Origin: Chitinophagaceae bacterium
GTDB taxonomy: Bacteria > Bacteroidota > Bacteroidia > Chitinophagales > Chitinophagaceae
Assembly: GCA_017307755.1 (NCBI GenBank)
Contig: JAFKGQ010000012.1
Location: 558,001 to 622,000, forward strand
Direction of reading: 5' to 3'
DNA: 64,000 nt
Below are positions 34,038-42,348 of the stretch, in pieces. A program made the position numbers and the translations under genes. The stretch's first letter is position 1. Each line of letters begins with the position of its first letter. The notes under the pieces were generated by a model. It was not told the origin of the DNA, made no database searches, and saw only the letters and a list, made by a program, of their open reading frames with translations.

Positions 34038-36524
34038 ATGCGTCAGATCAAATTCTTTTCGATCTTTTGTTTTTTATATTTTATTTTTTTCCCGGGTATT
34101 CATTTATCTGCTGCTGCTCGTGATACCCCTGCCGGGGGATCTCTGTCCGGGAGGGTGACGGAGAAGGACAAGGGGGTGGGTGTTCCGGGCGCATCCGTTT
34201 ATATTGCGGATCTCAAGCTGGGGGTTATCTCGGATAGCGCCGGGTATTACAAGTTCAATAGCCTGCCTTCCGGCTCTTACCTTGTGGAAGTACGTTCCAT
34301 CGGGCTCAAGGCTGTCACCCTGACCGTCTCTATCAGCGGTCCGGTAACTCGGGATTTTGTCCTTACAGATCAATATGTAGAGGAAAGTCCGGTAGTGGTC
34401 ACGGGGCTGTCCAAGGCCACGCAGATCAAGAGAAGTCCCGTGCCTATTGTGGCTGTCGATCATCAATATATCGCCACCAACCTCAGCACCAATATCATCG
34501 ATGCTATTGCCAAAGTACCTGGCGTAAGCGCGCTTACCACCGGACCCAACGTGTCAAAGCCCTTTATAAGGGGGCTGGGATACAACAGGATCCTTTCTCT
34601 TTACGATGGGGTTCGGCAGGAAGGTCAGCAGTGGGGTGATGAGCATGGCATTGAGGTGGACCAGTATGGGGTGGATAGGATAGAAGTCATCAAAGGGCCG
34701 GCCAGCCTCACCTATGGCTCGGATGCGCTGGCAGGAGTAGTGAACCTGATACCTACGCCGGCTGCGCCGGAGGGCAGGATCGTTGGCAATGTACAGGCGG
34801 AGTATCAGACGAACAATGGACTTTTTGGAGGTTCGGCAATGCTCGGCGCCACAAAGAACGGGTTCGAATGGATGGGGAGAATCTCTCATAAACAGGCCAC
34901 GAATTATCAAAATAAGGTCGATGGACGTGTTTTCAATACAGCCTTCAACGAGACGGATGCCAACCTGTCCCTGGGTCTGCACCGCGGGTGGGGTTATTCC
35001 CATCTGAGCCTTTCCCTTTTTGATGATCTGCAGGAGATCCCGGATGGCGGCAGGGATTCTGCTACCGGGAAATTCACCCAAACGATCACTGAAGCGGGCG
35101 ATGTTCGTATTGTATCCGACGCAGACCTGAAGTCTTACAGCATGACCCCGCTGCATCAGCATGTGCAGCATTACAGGGCGTACCTGACAAACAATTTCAT
35201 ACTGGGCAATAGCCGCCTGGCTGTTAATCTTGGTTTTCAAAGAAGCGTGCGCCGGGAATTCAGCCACCCGGAAGTACCTTATCAGAAAGTGGCAGGGCTG
35301 TACCTGCAGCTCAATACCTACTCGTATGATGTAAAATATTATCTGCCCGAATTTGACGGCTGGAACCTTGCCCTGGGGGTCAACGGCATGTATCAGGATA
35401 ATAATGTGGCAAAGGGCACCGAGTTTGTAATCCCTTCTTATCACCAATTTGATGTCGGTCCTTTTGCGCTGCTGAAAAAGACTTTTGGCAAACTGGATAT
35501 CTCCGGGGGGGCAAGGTTTGACAGCCGCAGCTTTAAGAACTTCCAACTATATACCAAGCCGAACCCTGTCACAGGATTCGAAATGCCTGTATATGGTGCG
35601 GATACCGCCGGAGGGAATTTTCATTTTGGCGATTATAGCCATACTTTCTCGGGTTTTACGGGCAGCATTGGCGCTACGTATAATTTCACAGAACAATTTT
35701 CTCTCAAAGCAAACATCTCCCGTGGGTTCCGTGCCCCGAATATCGCCGAGATCGCGGCCAATGGCGTGCATCCCGGAACGGGCATCTACCAGATAGGCAG
35801 CGGGGATTTCAAGCCTGAGTTCAGCTTCCAGCAGGATCTTGGGATAGAATATACTTCCCGTCATATTGTAGCGACACTGAGCGTATTCAACAATGAGATA
35901 TCTAATTACATATACAATCAGCGGCTGAAAGGCGTCGATGGAGGGGACTCACTGAGCGCGGGTGTCCCTACCTACAAATTTCAGCAGGGTAAGGCTCAAT
36001 TATATGGCGGCGAGTTCAGTCTGGACATACATCCCGTAAAGGCCTTGCATTTTGAGAATTCCATTTCGGCTGTATATGCGTTGAATAAAGGTATTGATCC
36101 AAAATTGAGAACGAATGACAACAAGTACCTACCCTTTATACCACCCGTACACGGTATATCCGAGCTGCGTCTGGATTGGGGGGTTCGGAGCCATCACATC
36201 GTCAATGGGTTTGCGAAAGTGCAGGTGGCCTGGTATGCCAGTCAGAACAGGGCTTATCTTGCTGATAATACGGAGTCGGCTACACCCGGATATGCATTGA
36301 TCAATGCCGGTGTAGGTGCAGGGGTCACCAATAGTAAGGGGAAGACTATTTTCAACCTGTACATTATGGGGAACAATTTGTTTGACGTAGCATACTTCGA
36401 TCACATGAGCCGGCTGAAATATTTTCTGTACTCTTCGTCGGATACCAACCCAGCTCATGGCATTCATAATATGGGGAGAAATATCGCTTTTAAGATCGAT
36501 TTCCCTTTGGATTTCGGACTGTAG
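34038..36524 (+). CDS. TonB-dependent receptor with carboxypeptidase-like N-terminal domain
   Basis: An 828-residue receptor. Signal peptide (MRQIKFFSIFCFLYFIFFPG ... AAA), a CarbopepD_reg-like domain (about 35-120; GSLSGRVTEKDKGVGVPGASVYIADLKLGVISD), a plug domain (DRIEVIKGPASLTYGSDALAGVVNLI) and a barrel. The barrel has a long metal-receptor-like loop rich in His (MTPLHQHVQHYRAY). The ATG at 34038 is chosen over the TTG at 34008 because the signal peptide starts there. The Zur-like operator before the preceding small gene and the HMA-domain protein facing it suggest a zinc or copper receptor. Ligand not proven. Confidence 0.92.
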   Translation: MRQIKFFSIFCFLYFIFFPGIHLSAAARDTPAGGSLSGRVTEKDKGVGVPGASVYIADLKLGVISDSAGYYKFNSLPSGSYLVEVRSIGLKAVTLTVSISGPVTRDFVLTDQYVEESPVVVTGLSKATQIKRSPVPIVAVDHQYIATNLSTNIIDAIAKVPGVSALTTGPNVSKPFIRGLGYNRILSLYDGVRQEGQQWGDEHGIEVDQYGVDRIEVIKGPASLTYGSDALAGVVNLIPTPAAPEGRIVGNVQAEYQTNNGLFGGSAMLGATKNGFEWMGRISHKQATNYQNKVDGRVFNTAFNETDANLSLGLHRGWGYSHLSLSLFDDLQEIPDGGRDSATGKFTQTITEAGDVRIVSDADLKSYSMTPLHQHVQHYRAYLTNNFILGNSRLAVNLGFQRSVRREFSHPEVPYQKVAGLYLQLNTYSYDVKYYLPEFDGWNLALGVNGMYQDNNVAKGTEFVIPSYHQFDVGPFALLKKTFGKLDISGGARFDSRSFKNFQLYTKPNPVTGFEMPVYGADTAGGNFHFGDYSHTFSGFTGSIGATYNFTEQFSLKANISRGFRAPNIAEIAANGVHPGTGIYQIGSGDFKPEFSFQQDLGIEYTSRHIVATLSVFNNEISNYIYNQRLKGVDGGDSLSAGVPTYKFQQGKAQLYGGEFSLDIHPVKALHFENSISAVYALNKGIDPKLRTNDNKYLPFIPPVHGISELRLDWGVRSHHIVNGFAKVQVAWYASQNRAYLADNTESATPGYALINAGVGAGVTNSKGKTIFNLYIMGNNLFDVAYFDHMSRLKYFLYSSSDTNPAHGIHNMGRNIAFKIDFPLDFGL

Positions 36525-36530
36525 ACAAAA

Positions 36531-36563
36531 AAGCCCGGGGTTGATCCTCCGGGCTTTTTTTTT
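36531..36563. terminator. Bidirectional terminator between the TonB receptor and HMA genes
   Basis: AAGCCCGG (36531-36538) pairs with CCGGGCTT (36549-36556). The stem is flanked by AAAAAA on the left and TTTTTTTT on the right, so it gives a U-tract on both strands. Confidence 0.9.
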
Positions 36564-36927
36564 AATTCTTTTTCTCACCGCCACCCCCGTCTTCGGGTTT
36601 TTTACAGCAGGTGGGGAGCCTTTTGTATGCGTCGGGCTCTGCGGTAACATCGTCTGCATCATATCCTACATTGGCGATAAGGGCCTTGATATTCTCGGGG
36701 TTGGTGCGATCGGAGAGATAGGTGACGGTAGTGGTCTTCTTTTTGAAGTCTACGTTTACCTTTTGGATGCCTTCTTCGTGGCTCATGTAATTCTCGATCC
36801 TTTTTTTACAGGATTCGCATTGTACCGTAGGGGTCTTGATCACTACGGTCTTGACGGCCTTTTGCTGTGCGAAGGAGACAGTGACAAATCCTACCAGCAG
36901 GAAGGCAAGAAATTTGATTTTCTTCAT
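36562..36927 (-). CDS. Secreted heavy-metal-associated (HMA) domain protein
   Basis: A 121-residue protein with a signal peptide (MKKIKFLAFLLVGFVTVSFAQ) and one HMA domain carrying the C-x-x-C metal site (TPTVQCESCKKRIENYM ... VNVDFKKKTTTVTYLSDR). A second Cys pair sits near the C-terminus (LPTCCKKPEDGG), followed by a Gly/Lys tail. It should bind a soft metal ion such as copper or zinc in the periplasm. The ATG at 36927 fits the signal peptide; an upstream frame extension is not needed. It converges with the probable metal receptor. Confidence 0.88.
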   Translation of the reverse strand: MKKIKFLAFLLVGFVTVSFAQQKAVKTVVIKTPTVQCESCKKRIENYMSHEEGIQKVNVDFKKKTTTVTYLSDRTNPENIKALIANVGYDADDVTAEPDAYKRLPTCCKKPEDGGGGEKKN

Positions 36928-36964
36928 ATATAAAGCGATTTTAGGTACTTCTAAAGATACTAAA

Positions 36965-37618
36965 TTAATAGACACCTTTCCAATTTGCTGGGTCTTCGCG
37001 CCATTTTAACAAAATAGCTTCTTCTTCCGGGCCGACCAGGTTTTTTTCGATGGCCAGTTTGATCAGGGTAGGGTAGTTCGACAGGGATATATAGGGGACT
37101 CCTGCTTTTTCGAAGGCCAGACGGGCAGCCTCGAAACCATAATTAAAAATGGATACCAGTCCAAGTACTTCCAGACCGGCCTGCCGGAGGATCTCTACTA
37201 CCTGCAGGCTGCTTTTGCCCGTGGAGATGAGGTCCTCGATGACTACCACAGGCTGTCCTTGTTCATAGTACCCTTCTATCTGCTGGCCCAGGCCGTGTTC
37301 TTTTGGTTTGCTGCGTACGTAGATATACGGCAGCTTCAACTGGTCGGCCGCCATCGCCCCCCAGGCAATACCTGCTGTTGCTACGCCTGCCAGCATGGCT
37401 GCTGCCGGAAATTGGGAGAACAGCACATTGCACATTTCCGACTTGACAAAATCCCGGATATAGGGAAAGGACAGGACCTTTCTGTTATCGCAATAGATGG
37501 GGCTTTTCCAGCCGGACGCCCAGGTAAAAGGTTCTTTTACATTGAGGCGTATTGCCTGTACCTGCAGTAGTTTTTCGGCGACTGCCTTTTCGTTGGTAGT
37601 GATGATTTGTTCGGCCAT
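36965..37618 (-). CDS. pyrE: Orotate phosphoribosyltransferase
   Basis: A 217-residue enzyme that joins orotate and PRPP to give OMP in pyrimidine synthesis. Seen: WASGWKSPIYCDNRKVLSFP near the N-terminus (orotate-binding region), the flexible-loop Lys in YVRSKPKEHG, and the PRPP loop VVVIEDLISTGKSSL. The frame stays open upstream of the real start; MAEQIITTNEKAVAEKLL at 37618 is the family N-terminus. It is divergent from the NUDIX gene (57 bp) and separate from the pyrR-pyrB operon 2.5 kb away. The HMA gene lies downstream on the same strand. Confidence 0.96.
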   Translation of the reverse strand: MAEQIITTNEKAVAEKLLQVQAIRLNVKEPFTWASGWKSPIYCDNRKVLSFPYIRDFVKSEMCNVLFSQFPAAAMLAGVATAGIAWGAMAADQLKLPYIYVRSKPKEHGLGQQIEGYYEQGQPVVVIEDLISTGKSSLQVVEILRQAGLEVLGLVSIFNYGFEAARLAFEKAGVPYISLSNYPTLIKLAIEKNLVGPEEEAILLKWREDPANWKGVY

Positions 37619-37675
37619 GGTGCGAAAGTAAATAAAAATTAGCTCGTATCTTACATTCAATTGCCCCCGTTGATT

Positions 37676-38302
37676 ATGTATTACAAGATCTACTTTTCCG
37701 ACAAGCCTTTGTTCCTCTGCGATCACTCCAATGCAGAGATCCATCACTATGCCCGTCATGACGACGCCGTGTTTATCGACGAGTTCTCCCCGCCCGCCGT
37801 CAATTCCATGATCCACGAGATGCGGCAGGAGAAAGTACATGCGGGTATATTTGTACACAGCCCGTTGGAGGAGCTAAGGAAGGCCTTCTGGAAGAAATTC
37901 ATCTTGATCCGGGCGGGCGGCGGACTGGTGCAAAATGAAAAAGGGGAGGTCCTTTTTATATTCCGGCGGGGGAAATGGGACCTGCCCAAGGGGAAGCTGG
38001 ATGAGGGGGAGACACTGGAGGAGTGTGCGGTCAGGGAAGTGCGTGAGGAGACGGGATTAAAGGACGTACGGCTGGACGGCCCGCTGCTGGTGACCTGGCA
38101 TACTTACGATGACAGCGGCAAACATATCCTCAAGGAGACGCATTGGTTCAGAATGAAAACCAAGAGCGACGAATCCCTCCTGCCACAGCAGGAAGAACAG
38201 ATCACTGAACTGAGGTGGGTGGAAAAGAAAGACATCGATCCTCTGCTTGCCAATACATTCCCCTCTATCGTGGATGTCATCAAGGCTGGCGTTGCAAAAT
38301 AG
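37676..38302 (+). CDS. NUDIX hydrolase
   Basis: A 208-residue protein. The C-terminal two thirds form a NUDIX domain with a complete signature (G-x5-E-x7-RE-x2-EE-x-G: GKLDEGETLEECAVREVREETGL), preceded by GGGLVQNEKGEVLFIFRRGKWDLPKGK. The N-terminal 65 residues (MYYKIYFSDKPLFLCD) are a separate small domain seen in Bacteroidota homologs. Substrates could be nucleoside diphosphate derivatives; not decidable here. The ATG at 37676 is chosen over the TTG at 37661. Its last 23 bases overlap the convergent thioesterase gene. Confidence 0.92.
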   Translation: MYYKIYFSDKPLFLCDHSNAEIHHYARHDDAVFIDEFSPPAVNSMIHEMRQEKVHAGIFVHSPLEELRKAFWKKFILIRAGGGLVQNEKGEVLFIFRRGKWDLPKGKLDEGETLEECAVREVREETGLKDVRLDGPLLVTWHTYDDSGKHILKETHWFRMKTKSDESLLPQQEEQITELRWVEKKDIDPLLANTFPSIVDVIKAGVAK

Positions 38303-38711
38303 CTACGGTCAATCGGCTTACGCATACGAGCTTTTCTTTTTCATCATAGATACGGATATCCCAAACATGGGTAGTCCTGCCCAGGTGCAGAGGCGTCGTT
38401 GTTCCATATACATAGCCATCCCTTGCGCTGCGGATATGGTTGGCATTTATCTCCAGTCCTACACAATAGAATCGTTGCTGGTCGATGACAAAGGCGGAGG
38501 CGACACTGCCCAATGTCTCTGCCAGTGTTGCCGAAGCGCCACCGTGCAGCAGCCCGTATGGCTGGCGGGTGCGGTTATCCACGGGCATGCGGGCTTTCAT
38601 GAAATTTTCACCTATCTCTGTGAACTCGATACCCAAATATTCACCCATTGTGTCCCTGGCGATCAGTTGCAACTGTGGGACTGTGATGGTGGGGTCAAAC
38701 CAGATGGCCAT
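38280..38711 (-). CDS. Hotdog-fold PaaI/EntH-type thioesterase
   Basis: A 143-residue acyl-CoA thioesterase-like protein. The hotdog motif is clear: PYGLLHGGASATLAETLGSVAS, with the HGG and the acidic residue of the helix expected for the PaaI/EntH group. Later strands read YCVGLEINANHIRSARDGYVYG and THVWDIRIYDE. The start at MAIWFDPTITV (38711) is 10 bp behind coaD, giving an operon with pyrR, pyrB and coaD. It may remove acyl groups from CoA, which is consistent with coaD as its neighbour, but the substrate is unknown. Confidence 0.9.
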   Translation of the reverse strand: MAIWFDPTITVPQLQLIARDTMGEYLGIEFTEIGENFMKARMPVDNRTRQPYGLLHGGASATLAETLGSVASAFVIDQQRFYCVGLEINANHIRSARDGYVYGTTTPLHLGRTTHVWDIRIYDEKEKLVCVSRLTVAILQRQP

Positions 38712-38721
38712 ATAGGATTGC

Positions 38722-39204
38722 TTAAGCGTTTTGCGGATGGTTGAGGGAATGGGCGACCACTTCCGGCAGGAATTGCAGGGCATCGCCTCCATTCTTTAAT
38801 ACATCCCTTACCAGGGTGGAGGCTACGGATGTGTATTGGGGCAGACAGGTGAGAAAGACGGTTTCGATGTTGTGGTCCAGACTGCGGTTCATATCGGCGA
38901 TAGCCTTTTCGTATTCGAAGTCGTTGACGTAGCGGATGCCTCTCAGGATAAAATGAGCGCCCACTTCCTGACAGGCCCGGACGGTCAGCCCTTCATAGAC
39001 AACGGCGTCTACCTTGGGGTTGTCTTTAAAGATCTGTTTGATCCAGGTGAGCCTTTGCTCTTCGGAGAACATCGGTACCTTATTCGCGTTGCGCCCGATG
39101 CCGATGTACAATTTATCGAAAAGGGGCAGGCTGCGGTTGATAATATCCAGGTGCCCGATGGTGATAGGATCGAAGGTACCTGGAAAAAGGGCGATGCGTT
39201 GCAT
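38722..39204 (-). CDS. coaD: Phosphopantetheine adenylyltransferase
   Basis: A 160-residue enzyme that makes dephospho-CoA from 4'-phosphopantetheine and ATP. The nucleotidyltransferase motifs are complete: PGTFDPITIGHLDII (with T/HxGH), EGLTVRACQE, GIRYVNDFEYE, and the C-terminal YTSVASTLVRDVLKNGGD (ISST-like). The frame is open far upstream, but the start at 39204 matches the family. It lies 16 bp behind pyrB and 10 bp before the thioesterase gene. Confidence 0.97.
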   Translation of the reverse strand: MQRIALFPGTFDPITIGHLDIINRSLPLFDKLYIGIGRNANKVPMFSEEQRLTWIKQIFKDNPKVDAVVYEGLTVRACQEVGAHFILRGIRYVNDFEYEKAIADMNRSLDHNIETVFLTCLPQYTSVASTLVRDVLKNGGDALQFLPEVVAHSLNHPQNA

Positions 39205-39220
39205 AAATATGGCGTTGATG

Positions 39221-40162
39221 TTAGTTCTTTTCTGCCGCCGATCCGCCTCCCGCCAGCAGATAGAGCACAGCCATACGTACGGCCACACCGTTCTCCACTT
39301 GCTGCAGGATAATGGACTGCTTGCTGTCTGCCGCGTCACTGTCCAGTTCCACGCCCCGGTTAATCGGTCCCGGGTGCATGATGACAATCTTCTTATCCAG
39401 GCTATCCAGCAGACTTTTGTTCACTCCGTAGGCCAGGCTGTATTCCCGGAGGGAGGAGAACAGCGGCTGGTTTTGCCTTTCCAGCTGGATACGTAACACG
39501 TTGGCCACATCGCACCATTCCAGCGCTTTTTTCAGATTGTATTCCACGCGTACGTCAAAAGCCTCGCGGATATATACGGGTATGAGGGTTGGAGGGCCTG
39601 CCAGCATCACTTCGGCGCCCATTTTTTTCAGGAGGTAGATATTGCTCAGCGCTACCCGGGAATGCATGATATCCCCGATGATGGCAACTTTTTTCCCTGC
39701 CAGGCCGCCAAGTTTTTCCCTGATGGAAAATGCATCCAGCAGGGCCTGGGTCGGATGCTCGTTGATCCCGTCCCCTGCGTTGACGATGGCTGCCGGGATA
39801 TGTTTGGCCAGGAAATGCGGGGCTCCACTGGCGCTATGCCGCATCACTACCATGTCCACTTTCATGGAGAGGATATTGTTTACCGTGTCCAGCAGCGTCT
39901 CGCCCTTGGCGGCGGAACTACCTGATGCCGTGAAATTGATGGTATCGGCGGACAGTCGTTTTTCCGCCAGCTCGAAGGATATGCGTGTCCTTGTCGAGTT
40001 CTCATAGAAGAGATTGACGATCGTCACGTCCCGCAGGGTGGGGACCTTTTTTATCGGACGTTGCAAGACTTCTTTGAATTGGGTAGCCGTATCTAAAATG
40101 AGCTGTATATCACCCTGTTGGAGATCTCTAATGCCAAGAAGATGTTTGGTACTTAGTTGCAT
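39221..40162 (-). CDS. pyrB: Aspartate carbamoyltransferase catalytic subunit
   Basis: A 313-residue enzyme, normal length, that condenses carbamoyl phosphate and aspartate. Seen: the carbamoyl-phosphate loop FYENSTRTRISFELAEKRL, the 80s-loop residues SSAAKGETLLDT, MRHSASGAPHF, DGINEHPTQALLDA and the closing HPGPINRGVE. It follows pyrR by 26 bp. No regulatory pyrI chain is adjacent, as in other pyrR-type operons. Confidence 0.97.
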   Translation of the reverse strand: MQLSTKHLLGIRDLQQGDIQLILDTATQFKEVLQRPIKKVPTLRDVTIVNLFYENSTRTRISFELAEKRLSADTINFTASGSSAAKGETLLDTVNNILSMKVDMVVMRHSASGAPHFLAKHIPAAIVNAGDGINEHPTQALLDAFSIREKLGGLAGKKVAIIGDIMHSRVALSNIYLLKKMGAEVMLAGPPTLIPVYIREAFDVRVEYNLKKALEWCDVANVLRIQLERQNQPLFSSLREYSLAYGVNKSLLDSLDKKIVIMHPGPINRGVELDSDAADSKQSIILQQVENGVAVRMAVLYLLAGGGSAAEKN

Positions 40163-40188
40163 TAGGAGGCGAAATTAAGGTAAAATAA

Positions 40189-40710
40189 TCACAATAAAAC
40201 CACTTCCTCTTTTCCGTCATTTTCCTTCCAGAATACTTTGACCTTTTGCGTGATGATGGAGTCGATGGTTTTTCCCGTATAATCAGCCTGTATAGGTAAT
40301 TGGCGGCTAAAGCGGCGGTCGATGAGCACGCAGAGCTCGACTTTCCCAGGTCTGCCAAAATCCAGCAAAGCATCCAATGCAGCCCGGATAGTGCGTCCTG
40401 TGTACAAGACATCGTCGATGAGAATGACATTTTTATCTTCGATGGAAAAGGGGATATCGGTCTGGTTCAGTTCGTGCAGGCCTTTGCGTACATCATCCCT
40501 GTAAAAAGTGATGTCCAGCTTGCCGTAATGAATGGTCCCGGCGGGTACATGTGTCTTTAGCTGCTGGACAATACGGTTGGAAAAATAGATGCCGCGGGGT
40601 TGAATGCCGATGAGCACGGTATTTTCAAGGTCGAGATGATTTTCCAGCACCTGGTGGCTCAAACGTTGTATGGTGATGGCCAGCTGCTGTTCGTTCAGGA
40701 TCGTCTTCAT
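40189..40710 (-). CDS. pyrR: PyrR-type regulator / uracil phosphoribosyltransferase
   Basis: A 173-residue PRTase-fold protein. The PRPP loop VILIDDVLYTGRTIRAALDA, IGIQPRGIYFSNRI and the C-terminal FWKENDGKEEVVLL are PyrR-like. In Firmicutes PyrR binds pyr mRNA attenuators in response to UMP; in Bacteroidota the regulatory role is less certain and the UPRTase activity may dominate. First gene of the pyrR-pyrB-coaD-thioesterase operon. I see no convincing antiterminator upstream: the hairpin there terminates the neighbouring gene. Confidence 0.92.
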   Translation of the reverse strand: MKTILNEQQLAITIQRLSHQVLENHLDLENTVLIGIQPRGIYFSNRIVQQLKTHVPAGTIHYGKLDITFYRDDVRKGLHELNQTDIPFSIEDKNVILIDDVLYTGRTIRAALDALLDFGRPGKVELCVLIDRRFSRQLPIQADYTGKTIDSIITQKVKVFWKENDGKEEVVLL

Positions 40711-40723
40711 TTTATAAAAATAG

Positions 40724-40756
40724 GCAAAAAAGAAGAGACCAGCGTAGCTGGCCTCT
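40724..40756 (-). terminator. Terminator downstream of the first small barrel gene
   Basis: AGAGACCAGC (40734-40743) and GCTGGCCTCT (40747-40756) pair with one mismatch around GTA. On the minus strand the stem runs into CTTCTTTTTTG, a U-tract, so it ends transcription of the barrel gene at 40799 before pyrR. Confidence 0.85.
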
Positions 40757-40798
40757 CTTTACAAACTATACAAACATTCTTCAAAACACTAAAACAAA

Positions 40799-41368
40799 CT
40801 ATTTTTTGCTGCCTTCGCCGAACAGGTAGAATACACCCACCTGGAAAACACCGTTCTTGCTGCTGCCTCCGTCCTTAATAACGTTTGTCAGACCCAGGTT
40901 GTAACGAACATCGACACCCAGGTTGATGTCGGGGATCACGTAGCCGGCGCCGAAAGCCCATGCGATATCGGTGGATTTCAGCGAGCTCTTGATGTCTGTG
41001 TCGCTTCCACCATCGACCTTTTGTTTTGCACTCAGCAGGATGCCAAGCTGGGGACCTGTCTCGAAGAAAACGCCTACGGGCAGCGTATACTTTGCCAACA
41101 CGGGGATGTTGACATAACCTAAAGTGATCTTACCACCATCAAACTTGGCGCCTTGTCCTGAGTACACGACTTCAGGCTGCAGGCTCAAGGCGTCCACCAG
41201 AGGGATCTTTACCAGGGCGCCTCCATTGAAGCTGACCAGGGTCTTACTTCCCGGGGTGTTGCTGACATTGGCAAAGTTAGCTCCGGCCTTAATCCCAAAT
41301 TGGATCTGAGCCTTCGCACCAAAAACAGTTGCAGTGAAAACAGTCAATACTAACGCGAGTTTTTTCAT
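40799..41368 (-). CDS. Small outer-membrane beta-barrel protein (PorT/OMP_b-brl family), paralog 1
   Basis: A 189-residue protein with a signal peptide (to about residue 20, ending FGAKA) and an eight-strand barrel of the PorT-like OMP_b-brl_2 family: IQFGIKAGANFANVSNTPG at the start, LSLQPEVVYSGQGAKF, YVNIPVLAKYTLPVGVFFETGPQLGILLSA in the middle, and NLGVDVRYNLGLTNV and GVFQVGVFYLFGEG at the end. Function unknown; commonly abundant envelope proteins. A strong promoter lies upstream and a terminator downstream, so it is a single-gene unit. A second copy lies 372 bp upstream. Confidence 0.92.
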   Translation of the reverse strand: MKKLALVLTVFTATVFGAKAQIQFGIKAGANFANVSNTPGSKTLVSFNGGALVKIPLVDALSLQPEVVYSGQGAKFDGGKITLGYVNIPVLAKYTLPVGVFFETGPQLGILLSAKQKVDGGSDTDIKSSLKSTDIAWAFGAGYVIPDINLGVDVRYNLGLTNVIKDGGSSKNGVFQVGVFYLFGEGSKK

Positions 41369-41405
41369 AATTAGAGAATTTAGGTATTTGGTTTAAAACT
41401 TGCCG

Positions 41406-41436
41406 CAAATCTAATCGCTTGATTTGTAATGCGCAA
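41406..41436 (-). promoter_or_regulatory. Strong Bacteroidota-type promoter of barrel paralog 1
   Basis: On the minus strand TTG (41436-41434) is followed after 20 bp by TAGATTTG (41413-41406), a perfect TAnnTTTG box. The box lies 37 bp before the start codon. Spacing agrees with the sigma-A promoters described for Flavobacterium and Bacteroides. Confidence 0.75.
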
Positions 41437-41580
41437 TACCACGAAAAGAGTATTTTTTTATTGTGCGATACTAAAAATATACGGAAAAGATTGTAATATA
41501 AGATGATTATCAGATCAATATGTATAACAACATAGTTGATATATAATGTAATAAAATATAGAAAAAAATACGAAATAGGA
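41437..41580. other. AT-rich intergenic stretch between the two barrel paralogs
   Basis: Very AT-rich sequence (poly-A and TATA-like tracts) within the 372-bp gap between the paralogs. Apart from the promoter on its left and the terminator hairpin on its right I see no gene here; a possible 76-codon minus-strand frame at 41510-41740 was rejected. Confidence 0.5.
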
Positions 41581-41614
41581 CTAAAAAAATTGCCGGAAAT
41601 TGATTTCCGGCAAT
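41581..41614 (-). terminator. Terminator of the prfB-pruA-barrel unit
   Basis: ATTGCCGGAAAT (41589-41600) and its exact complement (41603-41614) form a 12-bp stem with a tiny loop. On the minus strand the stem is followed by TTTTTTTAG. It lies 127 bp beyond the stop of paralog 2. Confidence 0.88.
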
Positions 41615-41740
41615 GGGAAGGGCAATTTTGTCTGCGTATTTACTCCCTAAAGGGATGCGTATTTGTCCTTGGGGTACTTGCGAAATTATTCGTTGGCGAT
41701 ATAGGTAGATACCCTCCCAAAAGTTGGGAATTATCACCAC

Positions 41741-42310
41741 CTATTTTTTGTTGCCTTCGCTAAACAGGTAGAACACGCCCACCTGGAAGACGGAGTTCTT
41801 GCTGGTACCGCCGTACTTGCCAAGGTTGGAAATGCCGAGGTTATAGCGCACATTGAACCCGAAATTGACGTTGGGGATCAGGTAGCCGGCGCCGAAAGCC
41901 CAGGCGAAATCAGTGGATTTAAAATAGCTTTTTAAGTCCTGGGTACTTCCCGAGTCGGGCATCGCTTTTGCGCTGAGCAGGATGCCGAGCTGGGGACCAG
42001 TCTGAAAGAATACGCCCACAGGCAGGGTGTAAGTCAACAGCACGGGGATATTGATGTAGTCCAGCGCGAGCTTACCGTCATCGGCTTTGATACCCTGCCG
42101 GGAGTATACGGCCTCGGGCTGAAGGCTCAGGGCATCCGCCAGGGGGATCTTTACCAGGGCGCCGCCGTTGAAATTTACCATCGTTTTACCACCGGAGCTG
42201 TTGGTGACGTTGGCGAAGTTTGCGCCCCCTTTCAGGCCAAACTGGACCTGGGCGTTTACACAGAATACAGATGTGGTGAAAATAGTCAATACTGACGCGA
42301 GTTTTTTCAT
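41741..42310 (-). CDS. Small outer-membrane beta-barrel protein (PorT/OMP_b-brl family), paralog 2
   Basis: A 189-residue paralog of the gene at 40799, same length and co-linear throughout (VQFGLKGGANFANVTNSSGG, LSLQPEAVYSRQGIKA, YINIPVLLTYTLPVGVFFQTGPQLGILLSA, SVFQVGVFYLFSEGNKK). Signal peptide ends FCVNA. No sharp promoter is seen in the 38 bp that separate it from pruA, so it may be read from the prfB-pruA transcript, unlike paralog 1, which has its own promoter. Function unknown. Confidence 0.92.
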   Translation of the reverse strand: MKKLASVLTIFTTSVFCVNAQVQFGLKGGANFANVTNSSGGKTMVNFNGGALVKIPLADALSLQPEAVYSRQGIKADDGKLALDYINIPVLLTYTLPVGVFFQTGPQLGILLSAKAMPDSGSTQDLKSYFKSTDFAWAFGAGYLIPNVNFGFNVRYNLGISNLGKYGGTSKNSVFQVGVFYLFSEGNKK

Positions 42311-42348
42311 AATGGTGAGTTTAGGTGTTAGTTATAAAAGAGTATCTC

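Noticed and set aside
34554-35546. 330-codon minus-strand frame
   Set aside because: It lies wholly within the TonB receptor gene, which has complete receptor motifs; the antisense product has no recognisable domain.
40711-40798. PyrR-binding attenuator upstream of pyrR
   Set aside because: The only strong hairpin there has its U-tract on the far side for pyrR, after the barrel gene, so it is the terminator of that gene rather than a leader of pyrR.
41510-41740. 76-codon minus-strand frame between the barrel paralogs
   Set aside because: AT-rich, spans the terminator hairpin, no family pattern.
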